A stretch of DNA of 64,000 bases from Saprospiraceae bacterium (GTDB lineage: Bacteria > Bacteroidota > Bacteroidia > Chitinophagales > Saprospiraceae), in the NCBI GenBank assembly GCA_028285085.1, contig JANQQI010000130.1, positions 1 through 64,000 of the forward strand. The letters run 5' to 3'. The notes under the pieces are model-generated. The model was not told the DNA's origin, ran no database searches, and was given only the letters and a program-made list of their open reading frames with translations. Shown one piece after another: positions 53,217 through 62,138 of this stretch (positions are counted from its first letter, which is position 1; every line of letters starts with the position of its first letter). The position numbers were made by a program, and so were the translations under genes.

Positions 53217-54335
53217 ATGGGAAAAGTTCTTGTCACTGGTGGTGCTGGATTTATAGGTTCACATACTGTGGACCGACTCATTGAATCTGGTTACGAAGTA
53301 AAGATTCTTGATAATCTACAAAAGCCGGTTCACCTTAAGGGGAAACCAACCTATCTTCATCCTAAAGCAGAGTTCATATTTGGTGATGTACGTGATCCAA
53401 AGGTGTTGTTGTATGCTCTAAAGGATGTATCTTATGTTTATCATCTGGCGGCTTATCAGGATTACTTACCGGATTTTTCTACCTTTTATGATGTAAATGC
53501 GGTTAGTACCGCATTGATTTATGAATTGATAGTTGCTAATAAGTTACCGATTAAGAAAGTGATAGTCGCTTCTTCTCAGTTTGTACAAGGAGAGGGGCGC
53601 TACAAGAAAAAGGATGGATCGATTATCACGCCTTATCAACGTCCGTTGAAACAACTAGAACAAGGTGATTGGGCTTGGAGAGATGAAAATGGCGATGAAA
53701 TGGAGTGGCAATGGACTTCCGAGCAACACGCAAATCCTCCTAATGCTTATGCCATCACTAAGTATACTCAGGAGATGACGGCTCTGGCACATGGCAAACG
53801 ATATGGGATTCCCTCAGTGGCCTTGCGTTACTCAATCGTTCAGGGCTCGCGCCAATCATTTTATAATGCGTACAGCGGTGCTTGCCGCATTTTCAATTTG
53901 CATTACTATTTTGATAAAGCACCAACGCTATATGAGGACGGATTGCAAAAGAGAGATTTTGTTGATATCCGGGATGTTGTTGCCGCTAATGTTTTTGTGC
54001 TTGAAAATGAGGCCGCAGATTACAACGCGTTTTGTGTTGGTAGTGGCCGGGCATACACCATCAAAGAGTTTGCAGAGATTGTTGCTAAAGCCCACGGGAA
54101 AGAACATATTAATGCTAAAATTCCGGGAGAATTCCGCTTAGGGGACACACGCAATGCTTGTTCTGATATCTCAAAACTGAAGGGATTAGGATGGACGCCC
54201 CGATTTAGCGCGACGGATTCGGTAGAAGATTATATCAACTATCTTCGAGCACAGAACGACATCGAAGATATTCTTGCTTATGCCGAGAAAACGATGAAAA
54301 AACTCAATGTTGTACGACATACTGTTGAACAATAA
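53217..54335 (+). CDS. NAD-dependent epimerase/dehydratase, probably acting on a nucleotide-heptose
   Basis: A 372-residue extended short-chain dehydrogenase. VLVTGGAGFIGSHTVDRLIE binds NAD(P). VYHLAAYQDYLPDFSTFYDV, the IVASSQFVQGEGRY active-site strand and NAYAITKYTQEMTAL (Tyr-x3-Lys) are conserved. An insertion of about 45 residues (RPLKQLEQGDWAWRDENGDE and following) before the Tyr motif is longer than in UDP-glucose epimerases. Its position between the hddA- and hddC-like genes suggests it modifies a heptose precursor, but this is by neighbourhood. The next gene's ATG immediately follows its stop. Confidence 0.75.
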   Translation: MGKVLVTGGAGFIGSHTVDRLIESGYEVKILDNLQKPVHLKGKPTYLHPKAEFIFGDVRDPKVLLYALKDVSYVYHLAAYQDYLPDFSTFYDVNAVSTALIYELIVANKLPIKKVIVASSQFVQGEGRYKKKDGSIITPYQRPLKQLEQGDWAWRDENGDEMEWQWTSEQHANPPNAYAITKYTQEMTALAHGKRYGIPSVALRYSIVQGSRQSFYNAYSGACRIFNLHYYFDKAPTLYEDGLQKRDFVDIRDVVAANVFVLENEAADYNAFCVGSGRAYTIKEFAEIVAKAHGKEHINAKIPGEFRLGDTRNACSDISKLKGLGWTPRFSATDSVEDYINYLRAQNDIEDILAYAEKTMKKLNVVRHTVEQ

Positions 54336-55031
54336 ATGAAAGCTTTCCTATTAGCCGCAGGATTGGGGACACGTCTACGACCGCTGACAGAGCATACCCC
54401 CAAGTGTTTGGTACCAATTAATGGTAAACCACTTCTAGCATATTGGCTAGAACTGATGGAGCAGCATGGTATCACGGAGGTATTAATTAATCTGCATTAC
54501 CTTGCTGATCAGGTGCGTGACTTCCTTAATGATCATTCTCCAGCAAAACTATCGGTTGTGCTCTTTGACGAGCCGGAGCTATTGGGTAGTGGTGGGACCT
54601 TGCGAGAGAATAAACACTTTGTCGATGGCGAATCAGATTTCTTTATTCTGTATGCTGATAATTTGACGAATATCGATCTCTCGGCATTCTATCAATTTCA
54701 CAAGGCCAAAGGACAAGTGTTTTCCATGGCTTTAAATCGAGTCGATAATCCATCTAGTTGTGGTATAGCAACTTTGAGCCAGGATGATATTATTACTTCC
54801 TTTGTTGAAAAACCTGCACATCCGACCTCAAATCTAGCTAATGCGGGCGTCTATATCGCTAAACCAGAAATCCTGGATTTACTGCCGAATAAGCCGATTA
54901 CGGATATTGGATATGATCTTTTGCCCCTCCTTAGCAACCGAATGGCGGGTTGGCAAATGACGGATTATCTTATTGATATTGGGACTTTCGACAATCTGCG
55001 AAAAGCAGAGCAAGAATGGCCTCAGCTATAA
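54336..55031 (+). CDS. hddC: Nucleotidyltransferase, HddC-like (heptose 1-phosphate guanylyltransferase)
   Basis: A 231-residue sugar-1-phosphate nucleotidyltransferase. KAFLLAAGLGTRLRPLTEHT with PKCLVPINGKPLLAYWLELM carries the GxGTRL signature and the PKx4 motif of the GDP-mannose or heptose pyrophosphorylase-like group. ELLGSGGTLRENKHFV and DFFILYADNLTNIDLSAFYQ (Asp for metal) complete the active site. LPNKPITDIGYDLLPLLSNR and TDYLIDIGTFDNLRKAEQEW are seen in short HddC-type enzymes that lack the C-terminal beta-helix. It abuts the previous gene with no gap. The nucleotide, probably GDP, is inferred from homology and context. Confidence 0.85.
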   Translation: MKAFLLAAGLGTRLRPLTEHTPKCLVPINGKPLLAYWLELMEQHGITEVLINLHYLADQVRDFLNDHSPAKLSVVLFDEPELLGSGGTLRENKHFVDGESDFFILYADNLTNIDLSAFYQFHKAKGQVFSMALNRVDNPSSCGIATLSQDDIITSFVEKPAHPTSNLANAGVYIAKPEILDLLPNKPITDIGYDLLPLLSNRMAGWQMTDYLIDIGTFDNLRKAEQEWPQL

Positions 55032-55075
55032 GCATTTTTTAAAGCAATATTTTTTCACAATACAAATAGTAAAAC

Positions 55076-55669
55076 ATGCAAGATTTTCGTGAATATTCAA
55101 AATATCTGCAGCAAGCGATCGAATCTGTGGACGCACAACAGATAGAAAATTTCATTTCTATTCTATACAAAGCTTATCAGGACGAAAAAACTGTTTTTGT
55201 CATTGGTAATGGAGGATCTGCAGCTAATGCATCCCATCTAGCACAAGACTTGGCCAAAGGTACTCGCGTAGGGATTGAATTTCCAAAACGTATCAAGGCA
55301 TTAAGCTTGACGGATAACACCTCATTTATCTCCGCTTTGGGAAATGATGACGGATATGATCGAATTTTTGAGCAACAGCTTAGAACCTATGCGCAAACAG
55401 GAGATTACCTTATCGCCATAAGTGGTTCCGGTAATAGCCCTAATATTATCAAGGCGGTAAATTGGGCAAATGAAAATGGCCTGACCACAATCGGTGTTAC
55501 TGGCTTTAATGGCGGTAAATTAAAGCAAATCAATCATCATTCCGTGCATGTGGAATTGAATGATATGGGAACCTCGGAAAGTGTTCATACTGTGATTTTC
55601 CACTATGTTATTCGGGAGTTGATGGAGAAAATGAATGCAGCGGCGAACGTAGAAGCTATTGCAGAATAG
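55076..55669 (+). CDS. gmhA: Sedoheptulose 7-phosphate isomerase (phosphoheptose isomerase)
   Basis: A 197-residue SIS-domain protein. TVFVIGNGGSAANASHLAQD is the phosphosugar-binding loop of GmhA. LAISGSGNSPNIIKAVNWAN-like residues (YLIAISGSGNSPNIIKAVNW) form the second loop, and MGTSESVHTVIFHYVIRELM carries the catalytic His near the C-terminus. It makes D-glycero-D-manno-heptose 7-phosphate, the entry step of the heptose branch. It sits 44 bases after the HddC-like gene. With HddA and HddC it gives three of the four enzymes for GDP-heptose. Confidence 0.9.
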   Translation: MQDFREYSKYLQQAIESVDAQQIENFISILYKAYQDEKTVFVIGNGGSAANASHLAQDLAKGTRVGIEFPKRIKALSLTDNTSFISALGNDDGYDRIFEQQLRTYAQTGDYLIAISGSGNSPNIIKAVNWANENGLTTIGVTGFNGGKLKQINHHSVHVELNDMGTSESVHTVIFHYVIRELMEKMNAAANVEAIAE

Positions 55670-55743
55670 GGGCCTAAACAACTACTTGGAAAAGTATAGA
55701 GAAATTAGTCTAAAATTTTGCTTGTATTGATAAAAAATAAAAA

Positions 55744-56382
55744 ATGGGGGATCTAAATCTAAACATAGGTTCTGGTTATTTAGCTCTTGATGGGTTTACC
55801 AATATTGACAACAGCATCGCGAATAAGATTGCTACGTCTTTTTTCTATCCTTTAATTAAGCCTTTTTTAGGTAAAAGTAAGCGAGAGCTAATCCAGCTTT
55901 TTGTGGATGGAAATAAAGAAGCGAAAATCCATGCATATGACTGCAGAAAGAAATTAAAATTTAAAGATAGTTCTGTAAATCATATTTTGACCTCTCACTT
56001 TCTGGAGCACCTTTTTCATGATGAGTGTGTCTTTGTGCTAAAAGATTGCTATCGGATGTTAAAGCCCGGAGGAACGTTGCACATTATCGTTCCGGATTTG
56101 GAATACTATATTAATGAGTATAAAAATAATCCATCCCCGGAGGCTTCTGACGAATTCATGTCAATCATTCTCGCTTATCCTAAGAGAGGCATGTCTCTAA
56201 GACAAAAAATACTTGACTTGCGAGGAGATTATGGCTTGCACCACTTATGGATGTACGATCGTAAATCGATGACGCGTAAACTTGAGGAAATTGGATTTAA
56301 GGTAGCTCCGGGTAAAGAAGATACTCCAAGTACTTTTTTTAGGGAAGATGACGAGTCATTACATGTTTTTTGTACTAAATAA
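55744..56382 (+). CDS. Class I SAM-dependent methyltransferase (predicted)
   Basis: A 212-residue protein. The N-terminal LNIGSGYLALDGFTNIDNSI contains a shortened glycine loop (NIGSG, about 7-11). SSVNHILTSHFLEHLFHDEC and DCYRMLKPGGTLHIIVPDLE are the motif IV and post-IV segments of methyltransferase type 11. A 35-residue insertion with KPFLGKSKRELIQLFVDGNK follows motif I. It lies among exopolysaccharide genes and probably methylates a sugar or a lipid-linked intermediate. Preceding and following gaps are about 75 bases. The substrate is unknown. Confidence 0.7.
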   Translation: MGDLNLNIGSGYLALDGFTNIDNSIANKIATSFFYPLIKPFLGKSKRELIQLFVDGNKEAKIHAYDCRKKLKFKDSSVNHILTSHFLEHLFHDECVFVLKDCYRMLKPGGTLHIIVPDLEYYINEYKNNPSPEASDEFMSIILAYPKRGMSLRQKILDLRGDYGLHHLWMYDRKSMTRKLEEIGFKVAPGKEDTPSTFFREDDESLHVFCTK

Positions 56383-56460
56383 GTCATCTGCTGTTTTGAC
56401 AGTTTATATGTCTCGGGAATCAATCTAAAGGCATTCATAAAACCTTTATAAGACGTACTT

Positions 56461-57519
56461 ATGAAAAAAGGTAAGCAAAAAGTTTTTTTTGTCGGCCATC
56501 TGGAATATGGATTTACCTGCCACTCTCGAATGGTGGCCATGCAAGATTTAGGATATGAAATTATTCCTTTTTCAACTTTTGAATTTTTTCAAAACTATCC
56601 TACCATCTTAAAAAAATTCACTTATAAATTTTTGGCTGGGCCTCTTTTAACTATCCTTAATCGGAAGTTGATTAAAGCTGCTAAGGAGGCAAAACCTGAT
56701 ATTGTTTGGGTTGATAAAGGGACATTGCTCTTGCCAAAAACCATTAAAAGAATGCAAAAGTTGCTTCCTCATGCGCTTTTCATTCATCACAATACTGATG
56801 ATATTATGCTGGGGCAGCATAATTTCAAAAAAACGGTATTACCGTCAATTCCGCTATTCGATGTGCAGGTGACTTCCAATACTTTTAACCTAGAAGAGTT
56901 AAAGGACTTGGGTGCCAAGCAGATCGTACATATGGAACTGGCTTACAATCATCATTTTCACAAGCCTATTCCTCTTACCGATGCGGATCGGCGAAAATGG
57001 GGAGTAGATGTTAGTTATATCGGGCACTGGGAGCCTTTTACTGAGGCAGCAATATTGGCCTTACGAGAAGCAGGTATCAACGTTAGAATTTTGGGCGGGA
57101 CTTGGAAAATGGCCCAGGATGAAACCTTGAAGAATGATAGTTCTATCACCTATGTCAAGGGTGAAGACTACATCAAAGCCATCAGCTGCAGTAAAATTAA
57201 TCTATGTTTTTTATCAAAGAAAAATCGAAATGTTACCGCAGCCCGTTCCTTTGAAATTCCTGCCACTAAGAGTTTTTTACTGGCAGAACGGACAGACGCA
57301 CATCTAAGTTATTACAAGGAAGGCGAAGAAGCAGAATTCTTTGGTAATAATGAAGAATTGGTCAGAAAAGTCAAGTTTTATCTAGCCAACGAAGAGAAGC
57401 GACGGGAGGTAGCAGAAAAAGGGTATCACCGCTGTGAAAAAAGCGGCTATTCAGATTACTACCGTATGCAAGAAGTGCTTCGCCAAATTAATCTCACTTC
57501 TGAAGTGGCTACCGCATAG
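56461..57519 (+). CDS. CgeB-like family glycosyltransferase
   Basis: A 352-residue GT-B protein. The N-terminus KVFFVGHLEYGFTCHSRMVA and DIVWVDKGTLLLPKTIKRMQ are typical of CgeB/Glyco_trans_1_2 proteins. The second domain begins DVSYIGHWEPFTEAAILALR, with VRILGGTWKM, SCSKINLCFLSKKNRNVTAA (the donor-side loop) and RSFEIPATKSFLLAERTD. EGEEAEFFGNNEELVRKVKF is the usual C-terminal segment. This family adds sugars to spore or surface polymers in other bacteria. The donor is unknown. Confidence 0.78.
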   Translation: MKKGKQKVFFVGHLEYGFTCHSRMVAMQDLGYEIIPFSTFEFFQNYPTILKKFTYKFLAGPLLTILNRKLIKAAKEAKPDIVWVDKGTLLLPKTIKRMQKLLPHALFIHHNTDDIMLGQHNFKKTVLPSIPLFDVQVTSNTFNLEELKDLGAKQIVHMELAYNHHFHKPIPLTDADRRKWGVDVSYIGHWEPFTEAAILALREAGINVRILGGTWKMAQDETLKNDSSITYVKGEDYIKAISCSKINLCFLSKKNRNVTAARSFEIPATKSFLLAERTDAHLSYYKEGEEAEFFGNNEELVRKVKFYLANEEKRREVAEKGYHRCEKSGYSDYYRMQEVLRQINLTSEVATA

Positions 57520-57561
57520 GTAGAGCACTCAAAATTTTAGTCATTTTTTAAAACGTTCAGT

Positions 57562-58374
57562 ATGTGGACATTCATTCAGCACTATGCACATGCTTTCTTG
57601 CTGCGTAGTCAGCTAATGCGCGAGATCACCCGAGCAAAAAGAGAAGGGTATGCAATTCCAATCTCAACTTACCAACTCCTGAAAAAGCCACACTTTTACC
57701 AGGCTTATATTTGGTTATATCGCTTTTTTAAGCCTTCTGATAAATTCATCCTGATTGATATTGGAGGAAATACAGGCTACTGGTCGCAGGATTTTCGACG
57801 CTTTTTTCCGGGGACTAAAATATATGGTTTTGAACCGGTTAAAGAAGTTTTTGAACAGTACCAGCAAAGATATGTCAATGCTCCCGAGGTAAAAGTTTTT
57901 AATACAGCCTTATCTTTTGAACCAGGAGAAGAGGTGATCAATGTCGCAGATGGATTTGGCCTGACGAGCTTTCTGCAATACGGTGAACATACGCAAGATT
58001 TAAATAAGCACTTTGTACGAGAAGAAAAAGTCAAAGTAGATACACTGGATCACTATTTTGACGCGATTAATAGTACTGAAAATGCAGATCGTAAAAAAGT
58101 GGTGAAGATTGATGTACAGGGTTTTGAGGTCAATGTTTTAAAGGGGGCTGCAAAAATGCTTCATGAAGTTGATGCCCTGATTATCGAATGCTCATTTATT
58201 AATGAATTTCAGGATAATAACCCTACTTTCCCCCATCTCGCAAAGATTTTAATCGATTACAATTTGTATCCGGTTGCCTTTGGAGTTTATGATTACAAAA
58301 AGGCTGCTCACGGCTGGGAAAGAGATGTACTTTTTGTCAGGCAGGATAAACTATCTAAAGCCTGGGGGTACTAA
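57562..58374 (+). CDS. FkbM family methyltransferase
   Basis: A 270-residue protein of the FkbM type. FILIDIGGNTGYWSQDFRRF (motif I) and IYGFEPVKEVFEQYQQRYVN are characteristic. ADGFGLTSFLQYGEHT and VDTLDHYFD, then KIDVQGFEVNVLKGAAKML (the DVQGFE motif) and DALIIECSFI complete the family signatures. FkbM enzymes methylate hydroxyls of polyketides and sugars; members in exopolysaccharide loci are believed to O-methylate sugar residues. It is one of three methyltransferase genes in this part of the locus (55.7, 57.6, 58.4 kb), so the polymer is probably multiply methylated. Confidence 0.88.
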   Translation: MWTFIQHYAHAFLLRSQLMREITRAKREGYAIPISTYQLLKKPHFYQAYIWLYRFFKPSDKFILIDIGGNTGYWSQDFRRFFPGTKIYGFEPVKEVFEQYQQRYVNAPEVKVFNTALSFEPGEEVINVADGFGLTSFLQYGEHTQDLNKHFVREEKVKVDTLDHYFDAINSTENADRKKVVKIDVQGFEVNVLKGAAKMLHEVDALIIECSFINEFQDNNPTFPHLAKILIDYNLYPVAFGVYDYKKAAHGWERDVLFVRQDKLSKAWGY

Positions 58375-58418
58375 TTTGGTTAAACTAGTTAATACATATT
58401 TTGATTGCTAAAGACACT

Positions 58419-59144
58419 ATGAACTGGAAAGAGCGACTTTATCAAAAATACGTCTCTAGTGGCCAGGCCAGTATCAGAACAGTAAACTTTGCGGAACATT
58501 TTGCTAAGTTTAAGCCCTATGCCCAATATCTGATCAATAGATGTATCCCCAAAGATAAATCTATTAAAATTGAAGATTTAGGATGCGGCTCTGGTGGTTA
58601 TCTCTATCATCTACAACAGAATGGCTACCAGAACGTCAGTGGGGTAGATGTTTCCGAAGAGCAGGTGAATTTCGCCAATTCAGCGGGATTAGACCAAGTT
58701 AGCCAAGGTAATTTAGTAGAATATTTATCTGGAATGCCCGCTAATTCAGTGGATGTCATTCTATTAATGGATGTGATAGAACACTTAACCCGGCAGGAGC
58801 TTTTTGACTGTATGGATTTGGTCTTCTCACGTCTCAAAAAGGGCGGAAAGGTGATTGTCCATGTCCCAAATGCAGAAGGACTTTTTGGCAACCGCATTCG
58901 ATACGGCGATTTAACACATGAACTGGCATTTACGCCTTATTCTATTAGCCAACTTGGGAAGACTATTGGTTTTTCTACCATTCGATGCTATGAAGATAAG
59001 CCAATTGTCAAGTCTTTGATCGGTGCAATTCGAAGATTTATATGGGAATTAGGCACACTGCATTATAGATTGTTATTTGCCGCCGAAACAGGATCAGGGC
59101 GTGTGATATTTTCGCAAAATATGTTGGCAGAGCTGGTCAAATAG
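58419..59144 (+). CDS. Class I SAM-dependent methyltransferase
   Basis: A 241-residue protein from the ATG giving MNWKERLYQKYVSSGQASIR; the frame extends 18 bases upstream to a TTG. KIEDLGCGSGGYLYHLQQNG (motif I), NVSGVDVSEEQVNFANSAGL (motif II) and SVDVILLMDVIEHLTRQELF (motif IV), with KKGGKVIVHVPNAEGLFGNR, are clear type 11/12 features. The C-terminal part (LAFTPYSISQLGKTIGFSTI) resembles enzymes that act on sugars in LPS and exopolysaccharide loci. It follows the FkbM gene by 44 bases. The substrate is unknown. Confidence 0.85.
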   Translation: MNWKERLYQKYVSSGQASIRTVNFAEHFAKFKPYAQYLINRCIPKDKSIKIEDLGCGSGGYLYHLQQNGYQNVSGVDVSEEQVNFANSAGLDQVSQGNLVEYLSGMPANSVDVILLMDVIEHLTRQELFDCMDLVFSRLKKGGKVIVHVPNAEGLFGNRIRYGDLTHELAFTPYSISQLGKTIGFSTIRCYEDKPIVKSLIGAIRRFIWELGTLHYRLLFAAETGSGRVIFSQNMLAELVK

Positions 59145-59198
59145 TATGAGTAAGAGACAAGTATTTAAGATGTCTTCGTGTCCAAAAGCCTAAGATAG

Positions 59199-60479
59199 TT
59201 GATTGCTAAACTATACCAACAGTCAATATCTTTTGTAAAAGATCGAAGAAATATTGTGCTCTTATTTGCGGCTCAGATATTGACTTCTTCAATGTCCATC
59301 ATCATTGGGAAGGTCATTTCTTTGTATGTCAAGCCAGAAATATTTGGGCAGTACTCTTTATTTCTAGTTGGAGTGAATTTAATTTCAGCGTTATTAATCT
59401 ATCCAGCGATACAATCTTTCAACTATAGTCTACAGCATGATAGCTCATCTGTAGTTGTTCCTTTTTATTTTTCTTTATTTGCAGGTATTCACCTGACGCT
59501 TCTACCTATTATGCTCATGCTGGTAGCAATTGGTGGAATCGATTTGGGTATTGGACTTTTATTGGTTTGTCTTTCTCTTACCCAGGCATTAAGTGGTTTG
59601 GTCATTAATTATTTAAATATTAATGCACTGCATGTAAAATACGTTATTACGCAGAGCATTCTTTCCATTTCTCATTTACTCTTGTTATTGGCGGCCATCG
59701 GACTAGATTTTATCTCTAGTTGGATATTACTACTGGTTTTAGGACTAACGCATTTGTTTGCTATTATTTATGGAGGTGGACAAATCGTTTATAACGAAAA
59801 AGTAAAGGTCTATTTTGATAAAGGGTTTTTGTATTCCAAGCAATTAATCAAGTTAGGTTGGGATTACAGTAGACCATTAATCCTATTAGCTATTTTTACC
59901 TGGACGGTCAACTATTCAGATCGTTGGCTGATTAAAGTTTTTCTTTCGGAAGAAGAGGTAGGACTATATCACGCGGGTTATGGCTTAGGTTCCAAATTTT
60001 TCCTAGTCTTTGTGGCTCCTTTTCTGATGTATATTCGGCCGATTGTATTTAGTCTGAAAAAAAATAACCGTCCGGCCAAAGACTCTTTAACGACTATAAG
60101 GAAATATCTAAGTTTTTATATTCTGCTGGGGATAATAATATTGACCGTGATTCATTATTGTAATGACTGGATTGGTCATTTGTTCCTGTCCGCTATCTAT
60201 GAGGCTGGATTCCCTGTGATTTTTATCACGGCGATGGGGTATTTGGCATTGACCTCTTTACAATTTATGGAATTGGTCTTTTATGCTTACGGAACAACTC
60301 AGTATGCACTCTATCACTACATCATCGGTGCGGGAATCAATATTACATCTAATTTATTGTTAATTCCTCGCTTTGGATTCATCGGGTCAGCATACGCCAC
60401 CGTACTTAGTTTTGGAATACAGTTTCTGGTGGTCTTATTTTTTTACTTGAAACTAATAAACCGTAAAGTAGATACATGA
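59199..60479 (+). CDS. wzx: Oligosaccharide flippase (Wzx)
   Basis: A 426-residue, strongly hydrophobic protein with about 12 membrane segments. SMSIIIGKVISLYVKPEIFG and QYSLFLVGVNLISALLIYPA at the N-terminus, and SDRWLIKVFLSEEEVGLYHA in the middle (loop after segment 6), match Wzx proteins of the MOP superfamily. It would flip the undecaprenyl-linked repeat for the Wzy polymerase encoded next, whose start overlaps this stop by 4 bases. There is no ATG near the 5' end; the TTG at 59199 is the best start. Sequence conservation among Wzx proteins is low, so the call rests on topology and context. Confidence 0.8.
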   Translation: MIAKLYQQSISFVKDRRNIVLLFAAQILTSSMSIIIGKVISLYVKPEIFGQYSLFLVGVNLISALLIYPAIQSFNYSLQHDSSSVVVPFYFSLFAGIHLTLLPIMLMLVAIGGIDLGIGLLLVCLSLTQALSGLVINYLNINALHVKYVITQSILSISHLLLLLAAIGLDFISSWILLLVLGLTHLFAIIYGGGQIVYNEKVKVYFDKGFLYSKQLIKLGWDYSRPLILLAIFTWTVNYSDRWLIKVFLSEEEVGLYHAGYGLGSKFFLVFVAPFLMYIRPIVFSLKKNNRPAKDSLTTIRKYLSFYILLGIIILTVIHYCNDWIGHLFLSAIYEAGFPVIFITAMGYLALTSLQFMELVFYAYGTTQYALYHYIIGAGINITSNLLLIPRFGFIGSAYATVLSFGIQFLVVLFFYLKLINRKVDT

Positions 60480-61831
60480 TTCCGGTAGTACTTACCCTTA
60501 TACTAGGAGCCTCTCTGTTTAGCTTAGGATGGGATGCTGGGGTTATTATTGCCTTTATGTGCTCTTTCTTTTTGCTCGCTATCCTTATTCGCGACATTGG
60601 CAAAAAGGTGCTATATCTGCGTTTTATCATGTTGCTGGCATGTTTTCAGTGGATGCTGGCGCCGGCCATTTTCCGGATGGTGGGGGTAAAGCCTCCTTAT
60701 GAATACGGCGAGTATATGACCTTTTGTATAATAGGAACATTGGCTTTTATTTTAGGTTTGGCTATTCCTATTTCGAAAAAATATAAACCAAAGAGTGACC
60801 TGGAATATATTAATCGGCTAGAAACTTACCTTGAGAAAAAACCCAATCTCGGGTTGATTCTTTTCCTTATTGGAATAGTATCCTTCATTGCAGTGCCTTA
60901 CGTGCCTAGTTTTATCATCTTTATTACGGGTCTCGTTGGGAAAATTATGTTCGTTGGTTTATTCTATATTTTCTTCTCAAAGTCAAGATTAAAAATTCCG
61001 ATTACAATTATTGGGGTAGGAGCAGTACTATTTTCTACAGTACTTCAGGGCATGATTGGCACCATGATTTTTTGGAGTATTACCTTTGTACTGATCTTAA
61101 GTCTGAAGTATCGCCCATCACTACTATTGAAATTATCAGTGGTTATTATTGGAGGTTGTAGCGTACTGGTACTACAGTCAGTGAAAGTTGCCTATCGGGT
61201 AGAAACTTGGGACTACAAGGAAAACGCATTGGGTAAGAGAAAGCGAAAAGGGATTGATAAAAATCCTAACCTAATGCTCGATCTAATTACCGAACGTATT
61301 CAGGATCCCTCCAAGTTCTTTACCGAAGAAGCGTTAATCGGAATGGCCTTGAGAATGAATCAAGCCCGTCAGTTGGCCTTGGTTATGAAAAGAGTACCCG
61401 ATACAGAACCACATAGCAACGGTGAGATGACCCTATTAAGGCCGGTACAAGCTTTGATTCCGCGTCTGGTTTATCCAAATAAACCAATAAGCCCGGATCC
61501 ACGGGATTATCCTCGGTTTACGGGGATCACGCTGACGGATTCTCACGCTGTTTCCATTGGTCCATTAGGGGAAGCTTACGCTGATTTTGGGAAATTTGGA
61601 GTGATTTTTCTCTTTTTCAATGGCTTGATGCTCAACGGTATTTATCGATGGTTTTTAGCTAAGTCTAGAAAAGCACCCACCTTTCTTCTATGGTTTCCGT
61701 TTATTTTCGTCATCTCGATAAGCAGTATTGAAAACTCAATTGCGGGGGCTTTTAATGCTTATATAAAAGCTATTGTATTCATCGCGATTACCTTCTTTGT
61801 TGCTAAATTCTTTTTTCGAACGCGTTTGTAG
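60476..61831 (+). CDS. wzy: O-antigen/exopolysaccharide polymerase (Wzy-like)
   Basis: A 451-residue protein with about 11-12 membrane segments and a large loop (about 240-360) containing RVETWDYKENALGKRKRKGI, then MNQARQLALVMKRVPDTEPH and ALIPRLVYPNKPISPDPRDY. An arginine-rich periplasmic loop between late membrane segments is typical of Wzy. FTGITLTDSHAVSIGPLGEA and YADFGKFGVIFLFFNGLMLN resemble the C-terminal part of Wzy-like proteins in Bacteroidota. It overlaps wzx by 4 bases, supporting coupled expression. The linkage formed is unknown. It is followed by a 307-base gap. Confidence 0.78.
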   Translation: MIPVVLTLILGASLFSLGWDAGVIIAFMCSFFLLAILIRDIGKKVLYLRFIMLLACFQWMLAPAIFRMVGVKPPYEYGEYMTFCIIGTLAFILGLAIPISKKYKPKSDLEYINRLETYLEKKPNLGLILFLIGIVSFIAVPYVPSFIIFITGLVGKIMFVGLFYIFFSKSRLKIPITIIGVGAVLFSTVLQGMIGTMIFWSITFVLILSLKYRPSLLLKLSVVIIGGCSVLVLQSVKVAYRVETWDYKENALGKRKRKGIDKNPNLMLDLITERIQDPSKFFTEEALIGMALRMNQARQLALVMKRVPDTEPHSNGEMTLLRPVQALIPRLVYPNKPISPDPRDYPRFTGITLTDSHAVSIGPLGEAYADFGKFGVIFLFFNGLMLNGIYRWFLAKSRKAPTFLLWFPFIFVISISSIENSIAGAFNAYIKAIVFIAITFFVAKFFFRTRL

Positions 61832-62138
61832 AAGGTGATGCTTACACATCCTTATATACCTTTTGTAGTATCCAATATTCTGTCTTGGAAAAGGAAAATT
61901 CAAATAAGATTTATTGTCATTCAATCTAATCAATTGAAATCCTCGTAATCCTGATATTTTGACGAGCCATTTAATCCATTAGGCATCAGGTCTACATTTC
62001 ATTTCTTATTCATACATTGATTTAAAAGACGAGCATAGCTTCCATGCAGGGCGAAAAGCAAGTGTATCTCTTTGGCTACATTTCATCTTTACCCCATGCC
62101 GTATATCCTTAGATAATTTATTAAAACACATAAATTAA
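61832..62138. other. Intergenic gap before gmd, no gene seen
   Basis: This 307-base gap contains no convincing open frame, tRNA or strong terminator. A TACCTTTT box (61857-61864) and a TCTCTTTG box near 62067 each resemble a minus-7 element with one mismatch; a promoter for gmd could lie here. Nothing else was recognised. Confidence 0.35.

Noticed and set aside
58401-59210. TTGATTGCTAAA occurs at the 5' end of two neighbouring open frames (58401 and 59199).
   Set aside because: Only 12 bases are shared, and the first gene has a better ATG at 58419; the similarity looks accidental.
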